Below are positions 1-9,449 of a stretch of DNA of 64,000 bases, piece by piece. The DNA is from Paenibacillus eucommiae (lineage in GTDB: Bacteria; Bacillota; Bacilli; Paenibacillales; NBRC-103111). The position numbers were made by a program, and so were the translations under genes. The stretch lies in contig NZ_JAGGLB010000031.1 in assembly GCF_017874215.1 (NCBI RefSeq), positions 61,075-125,074 of the forward strand, read 5' to 3'. Below the pieces are notes generated by a model. The model ran no database searches and was not told the DNA's origin. It was given only the letters and a program-made list of their open reading frames with translations. Each line of letters starts with the position of its first letter. Position 1 is the first letter of the stretch.

Positions 1-28
1 ACAAACGCGGCGAATATGTCGCATTTCT

Positions 29-607
29 ATGGAGAAATCTGCTGAGTTTTTAACGAGAGATCAAATACTTATAGCTACAGAAGAAACGCTTCGGCGATAT
101 GGTGTAGCCAAAACCTCTGTGACTGACGTTGCTAAAGCGTTAAACGTAAGTCACGGCACCCTGTACCGCCATTTCAAAAGCAAAGCCGAGCTTCTCGAAG
201 GTGCCACAGCAAAGTGGCTGGATGAGAAGATCATCCGGCCATTGAAGGACGTTTGTCATGACCCTTCATTAGAGGGTGCCCTGCATTTGAAAACATACCT
301 GCAAACTTTAATCGGATTAAAGCAGCACTATGCACGGGAAGATGAAGAGCTGTTTACTATGTATGCCAAAGTGACAGAGGAATCCGCTGAATTAATTGAC
401 CAACACGTTGGACATCTTATAGAGCAAATGAGTGAAATCCTAATCCGCGGCGCTATACAAGCAGACAACCCTGCCCGATTGGCGCGCACCATTTTCTACG
501 CAACATCACGTTTCCACCACCCTGCCCATGCCTATGAATGGAAGCACGCCAATATGGAGCAGGAATTTGCAGATGTTTGGACTTTAATAGAAAAAGGATT
601 TTTATGA
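29..607 (+). CDS. TetR/AcrR-family transcriptional regulator
   Basis: Predicted DNA-binding repressor of 192 residues. The N-terminal helix-turn-helix spans about residues 26-50 (SVTDVAKALNVSHGTLYRHF, a typical TetR recognition helix). The C-terminal two thirds is helical and would hold the ligand pocket and dimer interface, with no recognisable ligand class. The ATG at 29 gives a normal TetR length, but there is no clear Shine-Dalgarno before it and the frame stays open to the window edge, so a start outside the window cannot be excluded. A short-chain dehydrogenase follows on the same strand after about 60 bp and is the likely regulated target (inference from position). Confidence 0.85.
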   Translation: MEKSAEFLTRDQILIATEETLRRYGVAKTSVTDVAKALNVSHGTLYRHFKSKAELLEGATAKWLDEKIIRPLKDVCHDPSLEGALHLKTYLQTLIGLKQHYAREDEELFTMYAKVTEESAELIDQHVGHLIEQMSEILIRGAIQADNPARLARTIFYATSRFHHPAHAYEWKHANMEQEFADVWTLIEKGFL

Positions 608-666
608 AATAAAAATAGAAGTGAAGTGAAAAAGAACGAAAAAATACGGAAAGAAGGCGCACATGC

Positions 667-1407
667 ATGCAACATTTAGAAGGAAAAGTAGCTATCGTAA
701 CCGGAGCTTCACGAGGTATTGGACGTGTCATTGCGGAACAACTGGCTGATCTGGGCGCCAAGGTAGTCATCAATTATTCCAGCAGTCCGGAAAAGGCAGC
801 TGAAGTTGTAGACGGCATCCTCCAAAAGGGCGGCCAAGCTGTAGCGATTCAGGCTGATCTCGGTAAGCTGAGTGAGGTTGAATCCTTATTTACTGAAACA
901 CTTGCGGCATATGGCAAGATCCATATACTGATCAACAACGCAGGACTTATGATCAATAAACCTCTCTCAGAAGTAACCGAAGCTGATTTTGACAAACAAT
1001 TTTCCGTGAACGTAAAAGGTACCTTCTTTGCTTGCCAGCAAGCGATGAAATATATGGAGAACAACGGAAGAATCGTCAACTTTTCCACGTCGGTCACTGG
1101 GCAAATGTTCCCTGCATACAGCGTATATGCCGGCACTAAGGGTGCGGTTGAGCAATTCACCCGGCAGCTTGCGAAGGAGTTCGGCTCCAAACAAATTACC
1201 ATCAATGCTATTGCTCCAGGTCCTGTGAATACCGAGCTTTTCCTGACAGGCAAAACAGAGCAGCAAATCGAAGGCATCAAAAATATGAATGCTTTTGGCC
1301 GCTTGGGTGAGCCTGAAGATATCGCCAATATGGTTGAGCTGCTGGTGAGCGATAAGTCACAATGGATTACCGGACAAACACTGCGTGTTAACGGCGGATT
1401 TATTTAA
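667..1407 (+). CDS. SDR-family oxidoreductase (FabG-like)
   Basis: Classical short-chain dehydrogenase/reductase, 246 residues, expected to be a cytosolic NAD(P)H-dependent ketone/alcohol oxidoreductase. The Rossmann cofactor motif TGASRGIG is at residues 12-19, NNAG at about 90-93, the catalytic serine at about 140-142, and the YxxxK pair at Y154/K158 (YAGTK). The length and the C-terminal RVNGG motif match 3-oxoacyl-ACP reductase-like SDRs, but a role in fatty acid synthesis is unlikely since no fab genes are nearby. It probably forms a two-gene unit with the upstream TetR gene, an arrangement common for detoxification enzymes. The substrate cannot be told from sequence. Confidence 0.9.
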   Translation: MQHLEGKVAIVTGASRGIGRVIAEQLADLGAKVVINYSSSPEKAAEVVDGILQKGGQAVAIQADLGKLSEVESLFTETLAAYGKIHILINNAGLMINKPLSEVTEADFDKQFSVNVKGTFFACQQAMKYMENNGRIVNFSTSVTGQMFPAYSVYAGTKGAVEQFTRQLAKEFGSKQITINAIAPGPVNTELFLTGKTEQQIEGIKNMNAFGRLGEPEDIANMVELLVSDKSQWITGQTLRVNGGFI

Positions 1408-1437
1408 TCTGCTTACAAGCCTGGTTGAGCCTATTTT

Positions 1438-1465
1438 GCAGCGCATCAACAAATTGAGGCGCTGC
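1438..1465. terminator. hairpin between convergent genes
   Basis: A perfect 7-bp stem, GCAGCGC (1438-1444) with GCGCTGC (1459-1465), lies between the ends of the convergent SDR and germination genes. T-runs on both sides are weak, so it is only a possible bidirectional terminator. Confidence 0.4.
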
Positions 1466-1472
1466 AGCCCGT

Positions 1473-2603
1473 TTATTTAACAGGTCCCCCCGACCCGATC
1501 TCTACGCTCACCACCACTTTGATATCAGACTCGGCAATTGCTTCTCCCCAGTGATCCTCCGCTTTTTTGTAATGCTCATATTCATGAGCACGAGCATGAA
1601 GCCCGAGCCCGATCGGATCGATCCGGTGCTTTTTTAATCTACTAATGAGATTATCCATTTGCTTCTGTACTTGTCCGGTCAACATTTTCTCCAGCTGTTC
1701 CTCTTGATCCTGCAGTTTATGTGCAAATAAGACCTCCGTCAGCGTAACACGCATTTTAACATGAATATCGAACTGAAAATGGTCTTGAGGATAAGAGGTT
1801 TTTATTTGGGTTTGTACTTTTTGAGTATTGAAGCTCAGCCGGTCCGTATGGAAAGGGCCTATCTTCTTTTTGCCGGGAATAGGAATCGTTAAACTAACCG
1901 TCTTTTTCGCCTCTTTTTGAAGCATTTGCAGCAAAACAGTTTCCTGTGTGGTTAATGCCGTGGCAAATTTCCCCTTATGATCAAGAAGTGTCGTGCCTTG
2001 CAGCACGATTTCTTTTTTTTCCACTTTAACTTCCGGAATGTAAGGTGTCATCCCCTTCTCAAACATCTGCCGGTGCAGCTCTTGCAAAGTCGTTTTTACC
2101 GTTTCCGACCTGCTGCTCTTCGTATCGACCATTCCCGTTAGCAGCATCGGCATCATCGGCTGGTCTTTTGGATTCAGGTAAATAATTTCGGAAAGAGGAC
2201 CGTTGTAAGCAACGACCCTTGGGGTTAACGAATTCCTCGCATCGCGAAAAAAAACATCCAGAATTCGGAACCAGTCAGCATGCTCCAGCATCCGTTTGCC
2301 GATCAGTATGATCTGAATTTTTCTGCCATGAACAACTCCTGGCGAACGGGCGTCCTCTTTATCCCTCGCGTCACGGGAAGTACTGGCCTCAACCCGGATT
2401 TCGTGTGTTTTCTTTCCTACATTTTTGCTGAACACAGGATCTGTTACATACACAATCATATTGTTATTCTCATCGAGATCATAACCCACTAGAAAGGGAG
2501 AGGATGCCTCTTCCAAATCCAACCGGTCATAGCATCCCGGAACGATAGCAACAACCATGACGATCAAGAGGAAGCCTGTAAGCCGTCTCCACTGCTTGTT
2601 CAT
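1473..2603 (-). CDS. Ger(x)C-family spore germination lipoprotein (second copy)
   Basis: C subunit of a GerA-type nutrient germinant receptor, a lipoprotein on the outer face of the inner spore membrane. 376 residues. The signal peptide ends in a lipobox with the lipidated cysteine at C24 (IVPGCYDR), followed by the Ger(x)C N-terminal start YDRLDLEE and the C-terminal GerAC domain. It is the last gene of the five-gene germination operon and overlaps the upstream B gene by 4 bp, so translation is probably coupled. It is clearly paralogous to the C gene at 3754-4878 (same lipobox context, same TLLDHKGK and RIDPIGLG/KIDPIGLG motifs), so B and C were duplicated as a pair. Confidence 0.92.
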   Translation of the reverse strand: MNKQWRRLTGFLLIVMVVAIVPGCYDRLDLEEASSPFLVGYDLDENNNMIVYVTDPVFSKNVGKKTHEIRVEASTSRDARDKEDARSPGVVHGRKIQIILIGKRMLEHADWFRILDVFFRDARNSLTPRVVAYNGPLSEIIYLNPKDQPMMPMLLTGMVDTKSSRSETVKTTLQELHRQMFEKGMTPYIPEVKVEKKEIVLQGTTLLDHKGKFATALTTQETVLLQMLQKEAKKTVSLTIPIPGKKKIGPFHTDRLSFNTQKVQTQIKTSYPQDHFQFDIHVKMRVTLTEVLFAHKLQDQEEQLEKMLTGQVQKQMDNLISRLKKHRIDPIGLGLHARAHEYEHYKKAEDHWGEAIAESDIKVVVSVEIGSGGPVK

Positions 2604-3709
2604 GCATTCTTCCTCCTCTGGAATCGTTCATATATCCATATGTAGACAAGCAAGCACACAGGGAATAATCCTTCGAAACCAATAGCCAGCAGGGAAAGAA
2701 ATTTCTCCATAAGATCGTTCTGGTTAAAAGTAGGCAGGTAAAAATAAGAGCAGACAGCGAGCAGCAGCCAAAGTATCCGTAAATGCCCGCGGTGGTCCTG
2801 CTTGCCAAACAACCAGCTCGTGCAAAATATGCACATATACATGGCAGGTATCCAGGCTAAGGAAAAGATAAACAGATAGAACGCAATAAACAGGATTTCG
2901 ATCCGTTCGATAAATTTGAACTCGATTGTTTTCAAGACATTAACGACAGGTTCGTTGAACTCCCTGATTTCATCTGGACTGAAGTAGACAAAGCAGACAA
3001 GTGTAATGAATAAGAACGCAAGCATCGTAAGCGTATTGGATATGACGATCCCGGCAGAAGCCATACGTTTGTTGCGTAAAAATGGATAAAAAATAAACAC
3101 AGCTCCAAGTCCGCTATAAGAAAGGATTACGGCATGAACCGCAGATAATATGGGCATCCACCCTCCTTTGAACACGGGAAACAGATGAATCCAATGCGCG
3201 TCCTTGAGTGGGATCAAATAAACGAACGGTATCCATAAGGAAATGAAGATGACTAGCTCCGCGTATCTGCCCAAAATGCGAAGCCCGCTGCGAGCAACGG
3301 CATAAGTGGGAATAAGCAGCAGCAGCAGCGTAATATATAGCGGTGTTTGCGGCAAAAGCCACACCTTCGTATACAGAATCGTCCTGACAAGACTGGTATA
3401 TCCATAGTAAAAAATATAAAGAGCAAACAGGATCGCTCCCGCTTTACCTGCCCATTCGCCCACATATCGCTTCAGCAAATCCAGCAAGGTGCCGTCAGGG
3501 TGCTTTTTCATTACTTGAACAATGATCAAACCCGCAGCTATGGAAATTAACCAGCCTATTATAATCGCCAACCAGCCATCAGTATCTGCCCGTTCAGCCA
3601 ATACTCGTGGCAGGGCCAACAAGCCGACGCTTACCTGCAAGCCGAAATTGAGGCAAATAAACTGCATCAAGGTGATTTCATTAAACGCATATTTTTTCAC
3701 TTTCATCAC
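2600..3709 (-). CDS. GerAB/ArcD/ProY-family germination permease (second copy)
   Basis: B subunit of a GerA-type germinant receptor, a multi-pass inner-membrane protein of the APC amino-acid transporter superfamily. 369 residues with about ten hydrophobic segments. The start FNEITLMQFICLNFGLQVSVG is the family's first transmembrane segment. In GerAB proteins the germinant is thought to bind in the membrane core. It sits between two C-subunit genes; the spacing from the first C gene is 44 bp, and it overlaps the second C gene by 4 bp. It is closely similar to the other B subunit (4875-5975), for example in IEFKFIERIE.LFIAFYLFIF, which supports a tandem B-C duplication. Confidence 0.92.
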   Translation of the reverse strand: MMKVKKYAFNEITLMQFICLNFGLQVSVGLLALPRVLAERADTDGWLAIIIGWLISIAAGLIIVQVMKKHPDGTLLDLLKRYVGEWAGKAGAILFALYIFYYGYTSLVRTILYTKVWLLPQTPLYITLLLLLIPTYAVARSGLRILGRYAELVIFISLWIPFVYLIPLKDAHWIHLFPVFKGGWMPILSAVHAVILSYSGLGAVFIFYPFLRNKRMASAGIVISNTLTMLAFLFITLVCFVYFSPDEIREFNEPVVNVLKTIEFKFIERIEILFIAFYLFIFSLAWIPAMYMCIFCTSWLFGKQDHRGHLRILWLLLAVCSYFYLPTFNQNDLMEKFLSLLAIGFEGLFPVCLLVYIWIYERFQRRKNA

Positions 3710-3753
3710 CCTTCGAAGATTTGAAATCGTTTGTACAGTTACTTCACAGGCAG

Positions 3754-4878
3754 TTATTTCACTGGTCCCATGCTTCTTATCATTACCTTCACGTCAACTT
3801 GAATGTCAGCCTTAGCAAGCGCTTCCCCCCAATGCTCCTTGACCTTGCTATAAGGCTTGTATTGATAAGCACGTGCGTAAACCCCAAGCCCGATCGGATC
3901 GATTTTGTTCTTCTGTATGAGCCTGATGAGGCTCTCGAACTTTTCTTTCATTTGCTTGGCAATCATGCTCTCAAGCTGCTTCCCTCGTGTTTGTACATCG
4001 TGCGCAAACAATCGTTCTGTCAGCACAATGGGCATTTTGATTTCAATGCCGAAATGAAAACGATCCTGACTATACGAGGTGCTGATCTTCGTTTTGATCT
4101 TCTCGGCATTAAAGCTCAGTCTGTCTGTATCGAACGGGCCTGTCTTCGACTTGCCGGGAATGCGAAGGGTAATGCTGGCAGCACTTTTCACTTGCTTTTG
4201 CAAAATTTGCAGTACAACCGTTTCTGGCATGCTCAGCGTTGCTTTATATTTCCCTTTATGGTCGAGCAGGGTCGTGCCGTTCATCACAATTTCTTTTTCC
4301 TTGTCCAAAATAACCTCAGAGATATAGGGAGTCACTCCTTTCTCATATATTTGCCGGTCCAGCTCCTGAAAAGTCGTTTGTACCGTTTCCGAACGGGCAC
4401 TCTTCGAATCCACCATTCCCCGCAGCAGTAAAGGCAGCATGGGCTGGTCTTTCATATTTAAGTCTATGATTTCGGAAAGAGCCCCGTTGAACGCAACAAT
4501 TCTTGGGGTTAACGGATTTTTGGGATCTCGTAAAATAACATCCATCAGCTCATACCAATTTTCCTGCTGCAGGAGACGTTTGCCGATGAGAATGATCTGA
4601 ACCTTTCTGTAGCTCAAAAAACCGAATGTCCGGGCCTCCAGCTTTGCTCTCGACTGACGAGGCGTGTCCGCTATCACGCCAATTTCCTGGCTTTTCTTCT
4701 CGGCCTGATTACTGAAAACCGGATTTGTCGCGTATGTGATCAGCTTGTTTTCATCATCTAAATCGAACCCCACCAGAAAGCTGGAGGTTTGTTCTTCCAG
4801 ATCCACCCGGTCATAGCAGCCAGTCACGAGGGTTATGACAGCGGCAAGAAGCATAAATAAAAACGTCAGCTTGTTCAT
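3754..4878 (-). CDS. Ger(x)C-family spore germination lipoprotein (first copy)
   Basis: C subunit of the germinant receptor, 374 residues, exported lipoprotein. Lipobox cysteine at C21 (LVTGCYDR), then YDRVDLEE as in other Ger(x)C proteins. The long C-terminal GerAC domain shows SYSQDRFHFGIEIK and IDPIGLGVYARA. It overlaps the upstream B gene by 4 bp. Structural work on the family shows a three-domain lipoprotein that partners the A and B subunits (established knowledge). Together with the second copy it gives the operon two different C subunits, which could pair with different B subunits to change germinant specificity (inference). Confidence 0.92.
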   Translation of the reverse strand: MNKLTFLFMLLAAVITLVTGCYDRVDLEEQTSSFLVGFDLDDENKLITYATNPVFSNQAEKKSQEIGVIADTPRQSRAKLEARTFGFLSYRKVQIILIGKRLLQQENWYELMDVILRDPKNPLTPRIVAFNGALSEIIDLNMKDQPMLPLLLRGMVDSKSARSETVQTTFQELDRQIYEKGVTPYISEVILDKEKEIVMNGTTLLDHKGKYKATLSMPETVVLQILQKQVKSAASITLRIPGKSKTGPFDTDRLSFNAEKIKTKISTSYSQDRFHFGIEIKMPIVLTERLFAHDVQTRGKQLESMIAKQMKEKFESLIRLIQKNKIDPIGLGVYARAYQYKPYSKVKEHWGEALAKADIQVDVKVMIRSMGPVK

Positions 4879-5975
4879 ATGCTCTTCCCCCGTTTTAAAC
4901 GGTCATATAACCATACGTAAAGCAATAACAGTACAGGAAAGACGTATTCCATATAAAAACCTGTCTTGCCAAGAAAAACAGTCATTTTCTCACTTTGGCT
5001 GGAAGTGGGTATGAAGAAAAAGCTGCCTACGGCAACTAACAGCCACAACATCAGCAAATGCCCACGATGATCCTTTTTGCCAAACAGCCAGCTAGTGCAG
5101 AATACACTGAAATACATGAAAGGTATCCATGCCAGAGAGAAAATAAATAAATAAAAAGCGATAAATAGCACTTCGATCCGCTCGATAAATTTGAACTCAA
5201 TTGTTTTCAATACATTGATCGCAGGCTCGCTATAATCCGCAATCCGGTCTGGACTGAAATAGACGAAGCAGACGATAGTAATAAATAAAAATACGAGCAG
5301 CGTTAGCGTGTTAGAAAGGATAATTCCCAGGGATGCCTTCTGTTTATCCTGCAAAAACGGATAAAAAATAAACGTGCTTGCAAATCCAACGAAAAAATAA
5401 AAGGTAGTCGGCACCGCCAGGATAACAGGCTTCAAGCCTTCCTTGAGCACGGGAAGCAGATGGAGCCAATGGGCGTCCTTGAGCGGAAACAAATAGGCAA
5501 ACGGAATCCACAGAGAAAGAAGAACAACGATTTCCGAATATCTGGCTATGATACGCAGCCCTTTACGTGCGATTAATCCCGCTGGTATAAGCAGTAGAAG
5601 CATAATAACAGGTGCAGGTGTTTGTGGTAAAAGCCATGACTTCGCAATGAGTACCGAATAAACGATAGTAGTATATGTGATATATAGAAAATAGAGAGCT
5701 AACAGGACAGCCCCCGCGATGCCTGCCCATTTACCTATGTATGTTGTCAATAATTCCAATATGGTGCCATCAGGGCACCTTTTCAACACTTGAACGATAA
5801 TCAGGCCTGCAGTTACGGCAACGATCCAGCCGAGGATGAGGGATATCCATCCATCCGTCCCTGCTTCCTCGGCCAAAGCCCGAGGCAGCGCAAGGAAGCC
5901 CACACTAACTTGAATGCCGAAAATAAGCAAAACCGATTGCTTGAAAGTGATTTCATTAGATGCATATTTCTTCAT
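4875..5975 (-). CDS. GerAB/ArcD/ProY-family germination permease (first copy)
   Basis: Multi-pass membrane B subunit of the germinant receptor, 366 residues, about ten transmembrane segments. The conserved N-terminal helix is FKQSVLLIFGIQVSVGFLAL, and the conserved FSPDR and NVLKTIEFKFIERIE motifs follow. Its start codon abuts the end of the A gene at 5975 and its end overlaps the C gene by 4 bp, the typical compact gerA order. Expression is probably forespore-specific, as for the family; no convincing sigma-G promoter could be fixed by eye upstream of the A gene. Confidence 0.92.
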   Translation of the reverse strand: MKKYASNEITFKQSVLLIFGIQVSVGFLALPRALAEEAGTDGWISLILGWIVAVTAGLIIVQVLKRCPDGTILELLTTYIGKWAGIAGAVLLALYFLYITYTTIVYSVLIAKSWLLPQTPAPVIMLLLLIPAGLIARKGLRIIARYSEIVVLLSLWIPFAYLFPLKDAHWLHLLPVLKEGLKPVILAVPTTFYFFVGFASTFIFYPFLQDKQKASLGIILSNTLTLLVFLFITIVCFVYFSPDRIADYSEPAINVLKTIEFKFIERIEVLFIAFYLFIFSLAWIPFMYFSVFCTSWLFGKKDHRGHLLMLWLLVAVGSFFFIPTSSQSEKMTVFLGKTGFYMEYVFPVLLLLYVWLYDRLKRGKSI

Positions 5976-7552
5976 TAACTATCACCTTCCGGATGATTCG
6001 AGCCTTGCCGTTTCAATTGAACCGCTCTTGCGCTTAACGGCCGATTCTTCATCTTCCACAGCGGCATCCGGATCAGCGCATCCTTCCAATCCGCTAATCG
6101 AATAGGGGCAAAAGGGGTTCCATATGGCGTACCAAGCGATTCAAGTGCAATAAGATGCCCAATCAACGTCATGACCGCGATAACAATGCCAACAATACCG
6201 AACATCGAAGCAGCCGCCATCATCGCAAATCGAAGGAGCCTGACGGCCGCGACCATGTCATAATTGGGTAGAATGAAAGAAGCGATCGCTGTAAAGGCAA
6301 CCACGATGACCATAATATTACTGACTAATCCAGCCTGGACTATCGCCTGCCCGATCACTATGCCTCCAACTATGCCAACAGTTTGACCGACCGGAGCCGG
6401 GAGACGCACTCCGGCTTCACGCATCATTTCCAGAGTGATCTCCATCAGGATCGCTTCGACAAACGGTGGAAAAGGTACGCGTCCTCTTGATTCTCCAATG
6501 GTAACAAGCAGCTTGACGGGAATGGTCTCAAAATTATAGGAAGTGATGGCAATGTATAAGCCAGGCAGCAAAACAGCGATAAAAAAGGCGAAAAGCCGCA
6601 GTAGCCTAATAAAGGTAGCAATCGACCAACGTGTGCTGTAATCGTCGATATTCTGAAAAAAAGATGTAAATGTCACCGGGGCAACCAGGACGCTCGGGCT
6701 CCGGTCTACGACAACAACGAGCCTTCCTTGCAGAATTTGCGAAGCAGCTGCATCCGGCCGTTCCGTCAATATAAATTGCGGGAACGGGGAGTAAGGATTG
6801 TCCTCAATCAGCTCGGCAAGCTCACCGGTGTTGAGTATAACATCGACATCCAGCTGCCGAATCCGGTCTTCCATCTCCTTCAGTACATCCGGATGCGTGA
6901 CATCTGCCAAGTACAGGATGGAGGTTTTCGTATGCCCTCTTTCCCCGACGGAAATTTCCAAAACTTTCAACTCGCGGTTCGGAATATAGCGGCGAAGCAT
7001 GGCGATATTCTGGCTGCCTGTTTCCACAAAACCCTGATGGGCTCCTTTTAATGACGCCTCGATCTGCGGATCTTCAATTGCCCGCTGCGGCCAACCTGTT
7101 GTATCCAGCGAGTAAGCTTCCGTTCTTCCTGCAATTAACAAAACGCTGTTTCCCTGCAGGATGGAAGCTTCAACGTCCGGCCATGCAGACAACGTCTGCA
7201 CCCGGCCAACCGTTACCGTAAATCCACCTATTGCATCGCTAGTCTCTGACTCGAATTGAAGCGGACGAAGCACATTGTTATTGATCGAATTTTTATCCGC
7301 CAGCCCGTCCAGATAAACAAGCGCAGCCTGTTCTCCGCTCTGTTTAATCGTAAATTGTCGCACATTTAAATCAGGGGTTTGAGTGAACATGCCTTGTATG
7401 TAAGCCACGTTTTGCGGCAGGTCCAGGTTTATTAAATCATTGTTTGGCTGCCTGTTTGGCTGGCTTGACTGCCCGCTGGGCTGCTTACTAGACTGCTGCG
7501 GCTGTGAGGTCCGATACTTCTTCCTGTTTAGCAATTCTAAAAACCGCATCAT
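5975..7552 (-). CDS. GerA-family spore germination protein (A subunit)
   Basis: A subunit of a nutrient germinant receptor, 525 residues. The N-terminal half is a soluble domain that ends with VVVVDRSPSVLVAPVTF, a family signature. The C-terminal half has four to five transmembrane segments (from FIRLLRLFAFFIAVLLPGLY onward) and contains the conserved RVPFPPFVEAILMEITLEMM stretch. The first ~45 residues are rich in Gln, Ser, Pro and Asn, a low-complexity extension seen in some A subunits. Translation can start at two adjacent ATG codons after a GGGGTG ribosome site. It is the first gene of the A-B-C-B-C operon. Spores use such receptors to sense amino acids, sugars or nucleosides; the specific ligand is not predictable here. 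Confidence 0.93.
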   Translation of the reverse strand: MMRFLELLNRKKYRTSQPQQSSKQPSGQSSQPNRQPNNDLINLDLPQNVAYIQGMFTQTPDLNVRQFTIKQSGEQAALVYLDGLADKNSINNNVLRPLQFESETSDAIGGFTVTVGRVQTLSAWPDVEASILQGNSVLLIAGRTEAYSLDTTGWPQRAIEDPQIEASLKGAHQGFVETGSQNIAMLRRYIPNRELKVLEISVGERGHTKTSILYLADVTHPDVLKEMEDRIRQLDVDVILNTGELAELIEDNPYSPFPQFILTERPDAAASQILQGRLVVVVDRSPSVLVAPVTFTSFFQNIDDYSTRWSIATFIRLLRLFAFFIAVLLPGLYIAITSYNFETIPVKLLVTIGESRGRVPFPPFVEAILMEITLEMMREAGVRLPAPVGQTVGIVGGIVIGQAIVQAGLVSNIMVIVVAFTAIASFILPNYDMVAAVRLLRFAMMAAASMFGIVGIVIAVMTLIGHLIALESLGTPYGTPFAPIRLADWKDALIRMPLWKMKNRPLSARAVQLKRQGSNHPEGDS

Positions 7553-7707
7553 TCTTCACCCCGGTCCATTAAGGCATACAATCCTATTTCTGTTTATTAA
7601 CGTATCCAACTATTCCCTGATTATGCAGTTGCACAAGCAAACCGCGCATAAACAAAAAGCCTGCCCAGACCAGCCGGGAGGCTCTTCATCTTCCATTTTG
7701 AAACGGC

Positions 7708-8240
7708 GAAAACAATCTTGTGGCATCCATTGAGGAACGTGTTCGTGACTTGGGCGCGTTACCGGGGGAAGGGCTGTGGGCTCAGGGCCGCTGTTAAAGA
7801 TTTGATCCCTTGAATGGAATGGGTGTGGAGACTGGAACCAATCTTTAAATGCGGACGCTATCGCTTTTCCACCCACAGCCCTTCCCTCTCTCAGCTACAA
7901 TCGCACGAACACCAAACTCAAACGGACAAGCTCAAACCCGCCCCAAGCTCAAACGGATAGCCAGCAAGGTTTTTTTCTCTTGATTGGAGGAGATTTCCTA
8001 GCGGGCAATGGCGCTGGAGATGAAGAACTGAGAATCGCTGCTACTTAGCGATGTTTTTCATCGTTAAAAGCACAGCTTCGCCTCCACAACTTACTTTAAC
8101 GATGAAAAACATCGTCCCTTTTTTCCGACCAAAGAGGCCATCCGTCCTCCTTTAACGATGAAAATCATCGTTATCTTGACGGTTGACCTGGAAATACTTC
8201 CTTTAACGATGAAAAACATCGTTAAAGGAAGTTCAATGAG
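7708..8240. repeat. structured intergenic repeat, copy A
   Basis: About 530 bp without a convincing gene, similar over most of its length to 13707-14136. It holds a nested hairpin: outer stem 7767-7780 with 7872-7885 (14 bp perfect), inner stem 7788-7800 region with AATCTTTAA and GCGG ending at 7854. Downstream are four short hairpins with a CGATG/CATCG core and a 5-base A/T-rich loop (8049-8063, 8100-8114, 8156-8170, 8207-8221). The last extends to a perfect 16-bp stem (8196-8211/8217-8232) just past the end of the ferredoxin reductase gene. Confidence 0.75.
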
Positions 8241-8266
8241 AAAGAAAAGAAGACAAGTGCGGGCCG

Positions 8267-9304
8267 CTACTCCTCAACTACGCCGAGCGCCCGGTTCTTT
8301 TCCTTGAATTTGTCATTATGTGAAGAAACATAAGCCATCCGTGCTGCCTCTGGGTCCATATACAATTTCGCACTGTTGACCGCCAATACAGCATCCGAGA
8401 ACGCGCCGGCAATCAGGTTGACTTTGCTTGTATAGTTGACGAAGTCACCTGCTGCAAAAATGCCCGGGACGTTCGTCTCCAGCTTGCCGTTCGCGAACAC
8501 ATTCCAGTCGTCCATATCAAGTCCCCACCCGGAAATCCCGGTAAAATCGGACTTCAAACCATGGTTGACTATAACCGCATCGACTTCCAGCTGCTTAATT
8601 TCACCGCTATCTATATGGCTGATCGTTATCTTCTCAATCGTCCTGCCGTCGCCGCTGTGCAGCTGAGTGAGAGCGTAAGGGGTCAGCACTTCCACAGAAG
8701 ATGTCTTCATCTGGATAATGTTCTTCTCATGTCCTCCGAACTGGTCGCGACGATGCACCACCACTACACTTTCCGCGATCGGCTCCAGCTCATTGGCCCA
8801 GTCTACTGCCGAATTGCCGCCGCCGGATATAAGCACCCTCTTGCCGCGGAACGGCTCCAGCTCCTGTACCGTATAGTGCAGGTTCGATATTTCATAGCGC
8901 TCGGCACCCTCGATATCCAGCTTCGCCATTTTCAGAATGCCCCGGCCCAGAGCAAGAATGATCGTTCGCGTCCAATGCTTTTCCCCTGACTCGGACACAA
9001 GCACGTAGGTTCCATCCTCCCTCCGCTCCAGCCCCGTAATCTGCTGTCCGAAGACGAGTGTCGGATCGAAAATTTGCGCCTGTTTGGCAAGCTGCCCGAT
9101 AAGCTGCTCGCACACGATCGGAGCAAAGCCGCCCACGTCCCAAATCATTTTCTCCGGATAAATGAGCATACGGCCGCCCAACTCTTCCTTCGCTTCAATG
9201 AGCTTCGTCTTCAAATCACGCATTCCGCTGTAAAAGGCCGCGTACATCCCTGCAGGGCCCCCGCCTATAATCGTTACATCATACAATTCCAATGGCTCTG
9301 CCAC
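8267..9304 (-). CDS. ferredoxin/flavodoxin-NADP+ reductase (thioredoxin-reductase-like, YumC type)
   Basis: FAD enzyme moving electrons between NADPH and ferredoxin or flavodoxin in the cytosol. 345 residues, the usual length for the Bacillus YumC type, which lacks the CxxC of thioredoxin reductases. The FAD-binding GGGPAGMYAAF is at about residues 14-24, the NADPH-binding GGGNSAVDWANE near 158, and the second FAD motif AAGDFVN near 290. No Cys pair is seen between the two nucleotide motifs, which separates it from thioredoxin reductase. The GTG start at 9304 is preceded by GGAG at a good distance. The location beside siderophore genes would suit a supply of reductant for iron release (inference). 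A G-rich 11-bp minisatellite lies about 150 bp upstream. Confidence 0.9.
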   Translation of the reverse strand: MAEPLELYDVTIIGGGPAGMYAAFYSGMRDLKTKLIEAKEELGGRMLIYPEKMIWDVGGFAPIVCEQLIGQLAKQAQIFDPTLVFGQQITGLERREDGTYVLVSESGEKHWTRTIILALGRGILKMAKLDIEGAERYEISNLHYTVQELEPFRGKRVLISGGGNSAVDWANELEPIAESVVVVHRRDQFGGHEKNIIQMKTSSVEVLTPYALTQLHSGDGRTIEKITISHIDSGEIKQLEVDAVIVNHGLKSDFTGISGWGLDMDDWNVFANGKLETNVPGIFAAGDFVNYTSKVNLIAGAFSDAVLAVNSAKLYMDPEAARMAYVSSHNDKFKEKNRALGVVEE

Positions 9305-9449
9305 CTTATATGCTCCAAGTTTTGCTTTTTAACCTCTGCTGCAGTTGATAGTAATTCTCAACAACTTACGAGCATTGTATACCGGCATCTGCATCCCGGC
9401 AATGGACAAACAAAACGGTTTCTTTATACAAACTCAATGGAACAGTTAT

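Noticed and set aside
7610..7876. Minus-strand frame similar to another at 13685-13885, suggesting a conserved small protein family
   Set aside because: Similarity is explained by the repeated structured DNA; neither frame has a ribosome site or a shared end, and the frames run through hairpin stems.
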